Shown piece after piece: positions 1-10,000 of a stretch of 42,699 nucleotides of DNA. The position numbers and the translations under genes are program-made. The notes under the pieces were generated by a model. That model was not told where the DNA came from and ran no database searches. It was given only the letters and a program-made list of their open reading frames with translations. Each line of letters begins with the position of its first letter. The first letter of the stretch is position 1. The DNA comes from Lentisphaerota bacterium (GTDB lineage Bacteria; Verrucomicrobiota; Lentisphaeria; Victivallales; Victivallaceae), in contig SUVU01000004.1 of NCBI GenBank assembly GCA_015061865.1, positions 1-42,699 of the forward strand. The letters are read 5' to 3'.

Positions 1-1
1 T

Positions 2-2347
2 GCGTTGCTGGGTATCTACAAAGATATGCAGTTCATCCGTGAATTTGAGACCATGCTTTTCCAGGTCCGTACCCAGAAACACTACAACGGCATCGACTAC
101 CTCTACACCGGTCCGGCTCACCTCTATACCGGTGAAGAAGCCCAGGCGGTCGGTATGGCTTACAACCTGACCAAAGACGATATGATCTTCGGTTCCCACC
201 GCAGCCACGGCGAAGTGCTTGCCAAAGGCTTCAACGCCATCCGCAACCTGCCGGAAAAAGAGCTGATGGAGATCATGGAAAACTTCTTCGGCGGCGATTT
301 GCTCCGTGTCGTGGAAAAACACAACAAAAGCGGCAATGTCCGTGACCTCGCTCTGGATTATCTGCTCTACGGCTTTATGGCGGAACTTTTCGGCCGTGCC
401 AATGGTTTCACCCGCGGTCTGGGCAACTCCATGCACGTCTTTTTCCTGCCGTTCGGTATCTACCCGAACAACGCCATCGTCGGCGGTTCTGCCGGTATTT
501 CCGTCGGTGCGGCTCTCTACAAAAAAGTCAACAAAAAACCGGGTATGGTCGTCTGCAACTGCGGTGACGGCGCTATGGCGCGCGGTCCGGTCTGGGAAGC
601 GCTGAACTTCGCCTCCATGGATCAGTACTTCAAACTCTGGGATAAAGAGTTCAAAGGCGGTCTGCCGGTGATTTTCCACTGCATCAACAACGGTTACGGC
701 ATGGGCGGTCAGACCCGTGGCGAAACCATGGCTTACGACATCGCCGCCCGTATCGGTTCCGGTGTCCGTCCGGATGCGCTCCATGCTGAACGTATCGACG
801 GTTACGATCCGCTGGCCGTGATCGACGCTTTCAAACGCAAACGTGAGATCCTTGCCAAAAACGAAGGTCCGGTGTTCCTGGAAACCGTCACCTACCGTTA
901 TGTCGGTCACAGTGCCACGGACAGCAGCAGCTACCGCACGCAGGAAGAGATCGAAGCCTGGCGCGAACAGGATTCCATCGCCGCGTTCCGGGCGAAACTG
1001 GTCAAAGGCAAAATCGAAGCCGACGGCGCATTTGACGGTTTCAACGAAGATATCAAAGAACGCATCACCCGCATCATGAAACTGGCGATCGACGAGCAGA
1101 TCTCTCCGCGTATCGACCCCGCCAACGAACCCGATGCCATGCGTAAATATATGCTCAGCAACGAGCATGTCGAGAAATTCGACGATCGCAAACCCGATGT
1201 TTCCATGCCGCTGGCTGAAAACGCCAACCTGAAAAAGATCCAGGGCAAAAAACGTTTCGGTTATGATGAAAACGGCAAAGAAGTTTCCAAACTCATGGCG
1301 TACAACGTCCGTGATGCTCTCTTTGAAGCGATCATCAACAAATTCTACACCGACCCGACTTTGATCGCTTTCGGTGAAGATAACCGTGACTGGGGCGGCG
1401 CTTACGGTGTTTACCGCGGTTTGACCGAGGCGATCCCGTATCATCGTTTCTTCAACGCTCCGATTTCCGAATCCGCTATCGTGGCGGCGGCGTGCGGTTA
1501 CGCTCTCTGCGGCGGCCGTGCCATTCCGGAACTGATGTACTGCGACTTCCTCGGCTGCGCCGGTGACGAAGTTTTCAACCAGCTCTCCAAATGGCAGGCG
1601 ATGTCCGCCGGCGTGCTGAAAATGCCGGTCGTCCTCCGGGTTTCCGTCGGTGCCAAATACGGCGCCCAGCATGCTCAGGACTGGACCAGTCTCTGCGCCC
1701 ATATCCCCGGTCTGAAAGTCTGCTTCCCGGCGACTCCGTACGATGCCAAAGGTTTGATGAATGCGGCATTGAGCGGCACCGACCCGGTGGTTTTCTTTGA
1801 GAGCCAGAAACTCTACGACACTGCGGAACTTTTCCACGAAGGCGGCGTGCCGGAAGAATACTACGAAGTGCCCATCGGTGAACCCGATGTCAAACGTGCC
1901 GGCAGCGATCTGACGATCCTTTCCATCGGTGCCACGCTCTATCCGGCGATGAAAGCCGCCAAAGAAATGAGCGAAAAATACGGTATCGAAACCGAAGTCA
2001 TCGACGCCCGCAGTCTGGTGCCTTTCAACTACGACAAGTTGATCGAATCCGTCAAAAAGACCGGCCGTCTGCTGCTGATTTCCGACGCTTGCGAACGTGG
2101 TTCTTTCCTCAACGACGTCGCCGCTAACGTCACCCGTCTGGCGTTCGATTACCTCGATGCGCCGCCGGTGGTGGTCGGTGCCCCGAACAGCATTTCTCCG
2201 TGTCCGGAACTGGAAAGCTTCTACTATCCGCAGGCCTCCTGGGTGCTGGATGCGGTCAACGAAGCGATCCTGCCGCTGCCGGGTTATACCTCGCAGATGA
2301 ACTTCACCCGCGTCGAAAAAATCCGTCGCGCCAAACTGGGAATCTAA
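2..2347 (+). CDS. Fused 2-oxoacid (pyruvate/branched-chain/acetoin-type) dehydrogenase E1, alpha+beta; probably 5'-truncated by window edge
   Basis: 780-aa ORF; N-terminal half has ThDP-binding E1-alpha features (GDGAMARGPVWEALNFAS, HCINNGYGMGGQ), C-terminal half has transketolase-type E1-beta features (FGEDNRDWGGAYGVYRGL, APISESAIVAAACGYAL). Frame is open to the window edge, so the start is unknown. Confidence 0.85.
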   Translation, partial: ALLGIYKDMQFIREFETMLFQVRTQKHYNGIDYLYTGPAHLYTGEEAQAVGMAYNLTKDDMIFGSHRSHGEVLAKGFNAIRNLPEKELMEIMENFFGGDLLRVVEKHNKSGNVRDLALDYLLYGFMAELFGRANGFTRGLGNSMHVFFLPFGIYPNNAIVGGSAGISVGAALYKKVNKKPGMVVCNCGDGAMARGPVWEALNFASMDQYFKLWDKEFKGGLPVIFHCINNGYGMGGQTRGETMAYDIAARIGSGVRPDALHAERIDGYDPLAVIDAFKRKREILAKNEGPVFLETVTYRYVGHSATDSSSYRTQEEIEAWREQDSIAAFRAKLVKGKIEADGAFDGFNEDIKERITRIMKLAIDEQISPRIDPANEPDAMRKYMLSNEHVEKFDDRKPDVSMPLAENANLKKIQGKKRFGYDENGKEVSKLMAYNVRDALFEAIINKFYTDPTLIAFGEDNRDWGGAYGVYRGLTEAIPYHRFFNAPISESAIVAAACGYALCGGRAIPELMYCDFLGCAGDEVFNQLSKWQAMSAGVLKMPVVLRVSVGAKYGAQHAQDWTSLCAHIPGLKVCFPATPYDAKGLMNAALSGTDPVVFFESQKLYDTAELFHEGGVPEEYYEVPIGEPDVKRAGSDLTILSIGATLYPAMKAAKEMSEKYGIETEVIDARSLVPFNYDKLIESVKKTGRLLLISDACERGSFLNDVAANVTRLAFDYLDAPPVVVGAPNSISPCPELESFYYPQASWVLDAVNEAILPLPGYTSQMNFTRVEKIRRAKLGI

Positions 2348-2350
2348 GTT

Positions 2351-3607
2351 ATGAAAACTACTGCAGTAAGACTTTACGGCAAAGAAGATCTCCGGCTGGA
2401 AACTTTTGACCTGCCGGAGATCACCGAGAACGAAATTCTTGCCAAAATCACCTGCGACAGCATTTGCATGTCCAGTTTCAAAGCGGCAGAGCAGGGGGCG
2501 GCGCACAAGCGCGTCCCCGATGATGTCGCCGAAAACCCGATCATTATCGGGCATGAATTTTGCGGTGAGATCGTTCAGGTCGGCGCCAAATGGCAGAATG
2601 AATTCAAAGCCGGTCAGCGTTTCGCGATCCAGCCGGCGCTGAATTATAAAGGTTCTCTTGCGGCTCCGGGGTACTCTTACAAGTACATCGGCGGAGATGC
2701 GACTTATATCGTTATCCCCGAGGAAGTCATGCTTACCGGCAGTTTGCTGCCCTACAACGGCGAAGCGTTTTTCTACGGTTCGGTCGCCGAGCCGGTTTCC
2801 TGCGTGATCGGTGCTTTCCATGCTCAGTATCACACCACCAACGGTTGCTATGAGCATAAAATGGGCATCGTCGAAGGCGGCAAAATGGCGATCCTCGCCG
2901 GTGTCGGCCCGATGGGACTCGGTGCGGTGGATTATGCCATTCACGGTCCGCGCAAACCGGGATTGCTGGTCGTCACCGATATTGACGATGACCGTCTCGC
3001 CCGTGCCGCATCTCTCTACACCGTGGAAGATGCCGCCGCCAACGGCGTGAAACTGGTTTATCTCAATACCGCCTGTGAGAATCCGGTCGCCAAATTGATG
3101 GAATTGTCCGGCAATACCGGTTATGATGATGTCCTGTGCTTTGCTCCGGTGCGTCCGGTGGTCGAGCAGGGCGATCAGATCCTCGGTAAAGACGGCTGTC
3201 TGAACTTTTTCGCCGGTCCGTTGGATCCCCAGTTCAAAGCGGAATTCAACTTCTACAACGTTCACTATGCCTCCACCCACATCGTCGGCACCAGCGGTGG
3301 CAACACCGATGATATGAAAGAGGCTCTGGCGTTGATGGAACAGGGCAAAATCAATCCTGCCGGTATGATCACTCACGTCGGCGGTATTGATGCGGTGATC
3401 GAAACGACTTTGAATCTGCCCAAAATCAAAGGCGGTAAAAAGTTGATCTACACCGGTATCAATATGCCGTTGACGGCGATCGCAGATTTTGCGGAAAAAG
3501 GCAAAACGGATCCGTTTTTCGCTGATCTTGCCGCCTGTGTTGCCAAACACAATATGCTGTGGAATGCGGAAGCAGAAAAAATCCTGCTCGCTCATTTCGG
3601 AGCATAA
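2351..3607 (+). CDS. Zn-dependent medium-chain dehydrogenase (sorbitol/L-sorbose-1-phosphate reductase-like)
   Basis: 418-aa ORF beginning 3 nt after the E1 stop; IIGHEFCGEIVQVG motif, Rossmann-like segment MAILAGVGPMGLGAVDYAI. Confidence 0.8.
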   Translation: MKTTAVRLYGKEDLRLETFDLPEITENEILAKITCDSICMSSFKAAEQGAAHKRVPDDVAENPIIIGHEFCGEIVQVGAKWQNEFKAGQRFAIQPALNYKGSLAAPGYSYKYIGGDATYIVIPEEVMLTGSLLPYNGEAFFYGSVAEPVSCVIGAFHAQYHTTNGCYEHKMGIVEGGKMAILAGVGPMGLGAVDYAIHGPRKPGLLVVTDIDDDRLARAASLYTVEDAAANGVKLVYLNTACENPVAKLMELSGNTGYDDVLCFAPVRPVVEQGDQILGKDGCLNFFAGPLDPQFKAEFNFYNVHYASTHIVGTSGGNTDDMKEALALMEQGKINPAGMITHVGGIDAVIETTLNLPKIKGGKKLIYTGINMPLTAIADFAEKGKTDPFFADLAACVAKHNMLWNAEAEKILLAHFGA

Positions 3608-3627
3608 TATCCGGCAATAGCCAAACG

Positions 3628-3659
3628 GGACTGTCGCAAAAGCGGCAGTCCAGTTTTTT
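3628..3659 (+). terminator. Rho-independent terminator after the dehydrogenase gene
   Basis: GGACTGTCGC-AAAA-GCGGCAGTCC 10-bp stem followed by AGTTTTTT. Confidence 0.85.
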
Positions 3660-3723
3660 GTGCAGTCTTAAAAATACCGGTAAAACTGGAAGTTGTTACA
3701 CAAAGCCGGAGAGCTGTAAAATA

Positions 3724-4041
3724 TTATTTATTCAGCAGTTGAGTCAGGGAATTCATATTGAGAAAACCGCTGGTGCGGGCAGAAATTTTGCCGTTGCGCC
3801 AGATGATAACTGTTGGCACGGTCAAAATTTCCAATTCCGTGACAAGTTTGGTATTGTCTGAATCGTCGATATCCAGTTCACAGCAGGTTATTTCCGGGTG
3901 ATCGGCGGCAAATTTTTCCAAAACCGGTGCGAATTGGCGGCAGGGACCGCACCAGGTGGCAAAAAATTTGGCCAGTACCGTGGAATCGGGTGTTGACAAC
4001 AATCCTGTCAGATCAGATGCAGTGATTTTGGGAATACTCAT
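3724..4041 (-). CDS. Thioredoxin
   Basis: WCGPCRQ active site, cis-Pro segment LTVPTVIIW; start chosen at MSIPKITASD within the longer ORF 3724..4164. Confidence 0.9.
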   Translation of the reverse strand: MSIPKITASDLTGLLSTPDSTVLAKFFATWCGPCRQFAPVLEKFAADHPEITCCELDIDDSDNTKLVTELEILTVPTVIIWRNGKISARTSGFLNMNSLTQLLNK

Positions 4042-4045
4042 AATT

Positions 4046-4417
4046 TTACCTCCTGTTGAGTTTGTAATCCGGGATGACAATATCATGGGCGCGCAGATAT
4101 TCCAGTGCTTCATCGCGCATGCGGAACAGGGCGTGATTTTCCAGATGACGCAGATAACCGGCAATGTGGCCGGAACCTTTGGCTGAAATGGTTTTCATTA
4201 TCGCTGCGGTATCGCATGGGACACACTCTTTTGCCACCGTCCGGATCGCATTTTGCGGACATGCGGCAACGCAGCTGCCCACGCCGTCACAGGCGAATTC
4301 ATGGGCAAGGAACGCTTTGCCGTCAGTTATCGCCAAAGCGCCCTCTTCGCAGCTGAGCAGGCACACGCCGCAGCCGTTGCATTTGCCGGGATCGATTTCG
4401 ACAATATTGCGCTGCAT
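4046..4417 (-). CDS. 4Fe-4S ferredoxin (two cluster motifs)
   Basis: CNGCGVCLLSC and CDGVGSCVAACP cysteine motifs; start at MQRNIVEIDP preceded by AAGGAG. Confidence 0.85.
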   Translation of the reverse strand: MQRNIVEIDPGKCNGCGVCLLSCEEGALAITDGKAFLAHEFACDGVGSCVAACPQNAIRTVAKECVPCDTAAIMKTISAKGSGHIAGYLRHLENHALFRMRDEALEYLRAHDIVIPDYKLNRR

Positions 4418-4441
4418 AAAAATTTCTCCTTTCAGAGAAAC

Positions 4442-4469
4442 ATTATAAGTCAAAAATGAGAAATTTCAA
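4442..4469 (-). promoter_or_regulatory. Sigma70-type promoter for ferredoxin/thioredoxin pair
   Basis: On minus strand TTGAAA-N16-TATAAT, about 25 nt upstream of the ferredoxin start. Confidence 0.6.
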
Positions 4470-4472
4470 CTG

Positions 4473-7025
4473 TTATTCCGTAATAACGTAAACCAGAGAC
4501 GTTATACCCTCGTCCTCAGTGGCGGCATCCCACTCCACCCGCAGGACGTTTTCACCGGTTTTGACCAGTGCCGAGATGTCAATGGAGTAATTCCACGCAT
4601 CGTAGACCAGACACCTGACCGGGGCATCCAGCCGTTCGCCGTTGAGGAACAACTGGCAGCTGCCCAGAAAAGTTTCGCTCTCAAAGAGCAGTTCAGCTCC
4701 GTCAACACCGTTAAAGGTAAATCTGGTTTCCGCAGTCACCCGTGCCGGATAAAAGGCCGGGCGCGGGTGGGAACGGTCAAACGCCACATTCGGCAGTACC
4801 CGGCGGGGATGGGGCGTTTCAGTACCGAAGTGGTACTTCATCACATCGTAGCGGACATCCGGGACGATTTCTTTGCCGCTTTGGAAATCCCATTTGCTCA
4901 ATACCGCCGCAATATTTTTCACCGGCGGGATATAATCCCACTCCGGCACCGTCATGTAACTGAAATCCGGCTGGCGTGCCGGGGCGGAAACATAGGTGCC
5001 GTCAGCGGCAATTTCAGCGGTGCGGAATTCCAGAAGTGCTGTGCCGTAAGCCGGGAGATTGATCACACTGTCCGGCGGGAAGTTTTCCACTTTGTTTTCG
5101 CCGAGCCGGACGAAATACGGCTTCAAGCCGGAGTCGTTCAGCGTGATTTTGAAACTTGCCGGAGCATCGCTGTTGTGGAAAAAGTAGAGCAGTTTGCCCT
5201 GACCGTCCGGCAGTTCCCGGAATTGAGTGAGTACGGTATTTGCCGCATTGCCGGTGGCGGCATCCAGAACGGTAAATTGCCGCATTGCCACGGTTTTTTC
5301 CCGGGGGATAATGAATTTGTCCAGTTTTTTCAGGTAGTCACGTTCCAATTCAAAGGGCAAAATCAGATAGCGGTAAGTTTTTTGGCCGCAGACAAAACCG
5401 TCGGCGGTGACTTCCGCCTGCCGCAAAGTTTTTTCATCCGCCAATTCAAATTGCACCTGATTTTGGAGCAGGAATTGGTTGCAGGCGTAGAGCGCTTCCA
5501 TTTTTTGCAGTGCCTGTTCCCGGCAGGCGGGGATCAGGCGGCGGAATTCGTTTTCAGGGTAAAGCACACAAATATCGGCAGTGCTGCGGGATTCACCGAG
5601 CCGATAGCCAAGTTCTGCTGCAAAGGCGCCGAATTTGTGAAATTCCGGGTAGTCCGGCGACTGGAAAAAGAATGATTTGCCCGCATCATCTTTGCGGAAA
5701 CCGTCGTAAGAGTAGTGAAAACCGTGCGGCACTGCCCAATTGATACCCAGCGAACAGAGCCAGGAGAAATTCTTTTTCATCCCGTCATGCCCGAAATTAT
5801 AGGCGTTGCAGGCGAAACATTCGGTCATGATCCGGTGTTCCCCCATCTGTTCCGCCGCCGAGGATACCAGTTTGCCGCCGAGGTTGAGGCTGGTGAAATC
5901 ATCCCAGTTGGGGATGTTGGGGGTGATGTGATCCATGCCGGGGATGCCGGTGTATTTCTGAATGTTGAAAATATTCATGCCGTTGGTCGTGGCGATCGGC
6001 AATTCTTCGCCGATGCCGTGTCCGCAGAGCGCCATATTGCGTGATTTGCACCATTCGTTTATCGGTTCAAAGAATGCTTCAATAAACAACTCATGCACCG
6101 TTTCCCAGTAGGCTTCCCGCAAATTCTGCGCTTCCGGGGAATTGCCGGTGAAAATCAGATGATAGCTGCCGTCAATATCCATGTGGCGGCGTTTTTTGAA
6201 TTCTGCGGAAAATGCCGGTGTCCACGCATAAGCGCCGCCGGTGGCAGTTTCATCGGTGAAAATGCCGGGAATGACCGTCCCGAACAGATCGCCCATATAT
6301 TTTTCATAGAGATCGTGAGTCCAGCGCATGAATTCTTTGACACACTCCGGATTCAGATTGTCCGGACGGTGGCCGTATTTGGATTCAATGCCGGTAAATT
6401 CAGCGGTAATGACCATGACTTTATACCCGTTTGCCACCGGAATATCCAGTTGCAAATGCGGGTAATAAGTTTCTGCCCGGTAGTGGAAATAGGTGGTTTT
6501 GCCGGCAAGATGGTGGTAGTAGGGGTTGAACCACTCCGACCGGAAAAAGTCACTGCGGATCATCCCGGCATCGGCGGAAACATCTTTTTTCTCCAGAATA
6601 TTGCCGTCGCTGTCACAGCGCATCACCCATGCTTCAATCAGTTTGCCGGTACCCAGATCGGCGCAAACTCTGCCGTTGGCATCCGGGAAAAATTCCCGGC
6701 AGATCAGCTCCCGGGCGGCAAATTCCGGGTGCTCCAGAAAAATTCTGCCGCCGGCAGGCCCGGAGGGGAAGGGGTCTTCATCATAGAGCCACGCTTTCAT
6801 ACCGAGTTTATCTGCTTCAATGGCGGTGTAGCGGATGAGATCAAACCACTCCTGCGAAGCATACGGAGTTTTCAGTCCGGCACGCGGGTGCATGAAAAAG
6901 GCGTTGATGCCCTGATCTTTCATCAATTTAAGCTGCCGGAGCAATTCAGGTTTTTCCAGTTTGTGGTTGAGAAACCAGAATGGCGCCGGATAATAGTCAG
7001 AAACAGTGAGTTTTTTACAATTCAT
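4473..7025 (-). CDS. GH106-like (alpha-L-rhamnosidase-like) glycoside hydrolase with C-terminal galactose-binding-like domain
   Basis: 850 aa; PFWFLNHKLEKPELLRQLKLMKDQGINAFFMHPRAGLKTPYASQEWFD...WLYDEDPFPSGPAGG is typical of GH106-like proteins; C-terminus ELLFESETFLGSCQLFLNGERL resembles a jelly-roll carbohydrate-binding module. Confidence 0.75.
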   Translation of the reverse strand: MNCKKLTVSDYYPAPFWFLNHKLEKPELLRQLKLMKDQGINAFFMHPRAGLKTPYASQEWFDLIRYTAIEADKLGMKAWLYDEDPFPSGPAGGRIFLEHPEFAARELICREFFPDANGRVCADLGTGKLIEAWVMRCDSDGNILEKKDVSADAGMIRSDFFRSEWFNPYYHHLAGKTTYFHYRAETYYPHLQLDIPVANGYKVMVITAEFTGIESKYGHRPDNLNPECVKEFMRWTHDLYEKYMGDLFGTVIPGIFTDETATGGAYAWTPAFSAEFKKRRHMDIDGSYHLIFTGNSPEAQNLREAYWETVHELFIEAFFEPINEWCKSRNMALCGHGIGEELPIATTNGMNIFNIQKYTGIPGMDHITPNIPNWDDFTSLNLGGKLVSSAAEQMGEHRIMTECFACNAYNFGHDGMKKNFSWLCSLGINWAVPHGFHYSYDGFRKDDAGKSFFFQSPDYPEFHKFGAFAAELGYRLGESRSTADICVLYPENEFRRLIPACREQALQKMEALYACNQFLLQNQVQFELADEKTLRQAEVTADGFVCGQKTYRYLILPFELERDYLKKLDKFIIPREKTVAMRQFTVLDAATGNAANTVLTQFRELPDGQGKLLYFFHNSDAPASFKITLNDSGLKPYFVRLGENKVENFPPDSVINLPAYGTALLEFRTAEIAADGTYVSAPARQPDFSYMTVPEWDYIPPVKNIAAVLSKWDFQSGKEIVPDVRYDVMKYHFGTETPHPRRVLPNVAFDRSHPRPAFYPARVTAETRFTFNGVDGAELLFESETFLGSCQLFLNGERLDAPVRCLVYDAWNYSIDISALVKTGENVLRVEWDAATEDEGITSLVYVITE

Positions 7026-7027
7026 TT

Positions 7028-10000
7028 TTACCTCCAGGATACAGTTTTACGCACATGGAAAATATAAGTGCGTCCGGGGATGACTTCAAATGCTTCTCCG
7101 GATTTTTTTACGCTTTTTTCAGGGCCGAGCAGGGGAATCAGCTCCAGTCCCGGCGGCAAAAGCAGATTTTTTCTGCCGCCGGTTTTGCCGTGAATGGCAA
7201 CAATGTCATTGCCGATAAATACCGGATCACTGCCGTCGCCGTAGAGATGGACTCCGGCATTGCGTGCCAGTTCCCGGATCAAATCGGGGGGCAGATTCAT
7301 CAATGTGGAGAAAATATGGGTGACACCGTTGCGCTTGAATGTGACCAGCGCCGCTTTGCCGTCGGGCGTGCTGCCGAGAAGCCGGTCAAAACCTGATGCC
7401 GGATAAAACCACGGAAACGTGCGGTTGAAATTTTTGGCAGTACCATGTTTGCCGTTTAGTTCCCAATTCAGGATCGGCTGATCCGGACGGTCGGAGCGTT
7501 GAAAGGTGATGCCGAGCAGATTTTCCATGTTTTTGACATCAGGTCCCGCCGTCGGCGTGGATAATCCGGCACCGTAAAGCCATAAAACGGTGGCTTTTTC
7601 TTGCGCAAACCGGTCAAGCAATGCTTTACGGGCGGTATCGTCCAGCATGATGAGGTTGGTGATGATATAGAATTTATGCGCCGGGATCACATCTTTATCC
7701 AGCAGATCCTGCAATAATACCGTGCGGAAAGGTGCGGCAACTTCGTTGAAACGGCGGCGCATCTCGCCGACCGATGCCGCGGCAAGACCGTCTCCGGCAT
7801 TGTGTTTGCAGTACATCGCACTGCGGGTGTCGGCAACGATACAGATTTCCACCGGGGTGGTACCGGCAACCGGCGGCAGGGATTCGTAAGCAGTGATGCC
7901 GCGCCGGATATGCTCAAGAATGATTTTTTCCCGGAAACTGTTGTCATAGAGGTCGTACCAGTGAGTGCCGACGCCCCGGGTGAATGCCAGCGCAAAAGCG
8001 CGTTCCACGACGCCGACGGAAGTTTCCGGGGTGCTTGCCATGCCGTTGCGGATCTCGTAAGCGCTGGTTTCAGAGAAAAAGCGGGAGTCCTGCTCAATTA
8101 TCACCAGTTTGCCGTGGGCAGTGAAACTCTCTGCCAGCTGCATGATCGCATCGCCCTGACCGGGAAAGCGCCAGGTGTAAAAACTCGGCGCAGTGACAAA
8201 ATCCACATGAGGAGTGCGGGCAATTTTTTCGATCGCCAGATGCCCCACGGTCTGCAGCCGGTTGAAAATATTGCTGAACGCCAGAAAATAACCGTAATAA
8301 GCGCCGGCGAGCCATTTGCCGGAGCTTTCTTCTTTGACCACCTGACAAAATGTTTCCAGCGCATTGCCGATCGTTTCGTTGCGGTTGATGTACCAGTCGA
8401 TCAACTGCATTTCCCCGGCGGGATCAAGCATGCACCCAGCTTGAGAGGAGTAGATTTGCTGCCAGGTCGGCATCGGGGCGGTGTCGATGGTGACCTGCGG
8501 CTGCCGCCACGCTTGCTGCAATGCGGCATCGGTGACATATTTTTTTCGCAAATACGCCCGGAAACGCTCGTAATCTGCCGGAGCATAGCCGGACATGGCG
8601 ACACGGTTGTTGTCATCCTGATAACTCTGGAACCACTCGGAGTTCCAACCCTCACTGATGGCGATGCCGATGATGCGGTCGGCGTAAGGGGAATTTTTCA
8701 GATGCCGCAGGATTTGGCGCAGGATTTCGGAAGCATCAGTGAGCCATTTCTGCGAAGCGAGAGATTGGCGGTCTTTCTGGCGGTGGCGGGGGGCATTGCC
8801 GAAATAAACGACTTCATTGCCGGGATTTTCCGCCAGCCACCACAATGGCATGTGACAGCGGATCTGCAGAATGACTTTGGTATCAGGCGCATACATTTGC
8901 AGAACGTCAAAAAGGGCATCGATTCTGGTGAAGTCAAATGTATTTTTGTCCAGCCAGAACTGCTCAAATGAGCTGGATATCCGCATGATTTTATGTCCGC
9001 CGAGTTTGCCGTTGCGGATCTGATACCAGCGGGAGGCGGGGAAGTCGCTGTATCCGGCGGCAAGATAGTGGATAAACGGAGCGTATGATTTGCCGTTGAT
9101 GGAAATTTGCGGCCGGGTGCCGGAATCGATCACTTTTACCGTCGCCAGTGGCGGAGAAGCAACAGATTTCTCTGACAGCGAGTTGATGGCGGCATTGCCG
9201 GTGACATGGAGGAACTCCTCTTTGATAAAAAGTTTCCCGGCATGACGGTCATTGGAAAGACGGTATTTGACATTGATGATCTTTCCGGGGCGCCATTTCC
9301 CGGTTGACGGCGTGACCAATGCGGTCAGATCTCTGCTTTTGCCGTCGGGAGTCTGCAGGGTGACAGTAAGTTTATCGGTGTCGATTTCCGGAACAGAGTC
9401 GGTGGTCAGATCAAATTCTCCCGGTGTTGAATGGGATTGGATGGTGATCTTGCTCACCGGCCCGACATAACGGTAGTAAGCTCTGGTGCCCCACGGCGCC
9501 AGCGGCGGAGCGCCGAGGACGAATGCGGGGGATGGGAATTGCGGCGGCATGGTGTCGCCGCCAATGTGGTACTTCCAGCTGCCGTCGGTGAAAATATAAT
9601 GAGATTTGCCGTCGATTTTGCAGTACAATTCACCGATAAGGGCGCCCCATGCCTGGGCATTGTAGACTTTGACGGTGATCCGGTTTTCTCCGGCATGGAG
9701 CAAGCCGGTGAGGTCAAATTTTCCCGGCTGCTGCCAGTTGTTTCCGGTACCGGCGGATTTCCCGTTGACAAAAAGTTCAAACGCATCATCGCCGGTCAGG
9801 ACGATCGCCGCTTCCTGCGGAGTGGAATTGAGCGTGAATTTTTTTTCAAACCAGACATTGGCCGCATCCGGGCCGAAACCATTCTGACACCAGATCCACT
9901 TGCCGCGCCAGAAAGCGGCGGGCAGGTCAAGTTTCGGCAGTTTGTTCAGCGTGACCAGCAGCGGCGCTGCGGCAGGGACGGGGCGGACTGCCATCGTCAT

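Noticed and set aside
4046-4417. Odd cysteine spacing in the second ferredoxin cluster (CDGVGSCVAACP) as novelty
   Set aside because: This C-x5-C-x3-C-P spacing is seen in known small ferredoxins, so not treated as unusual.
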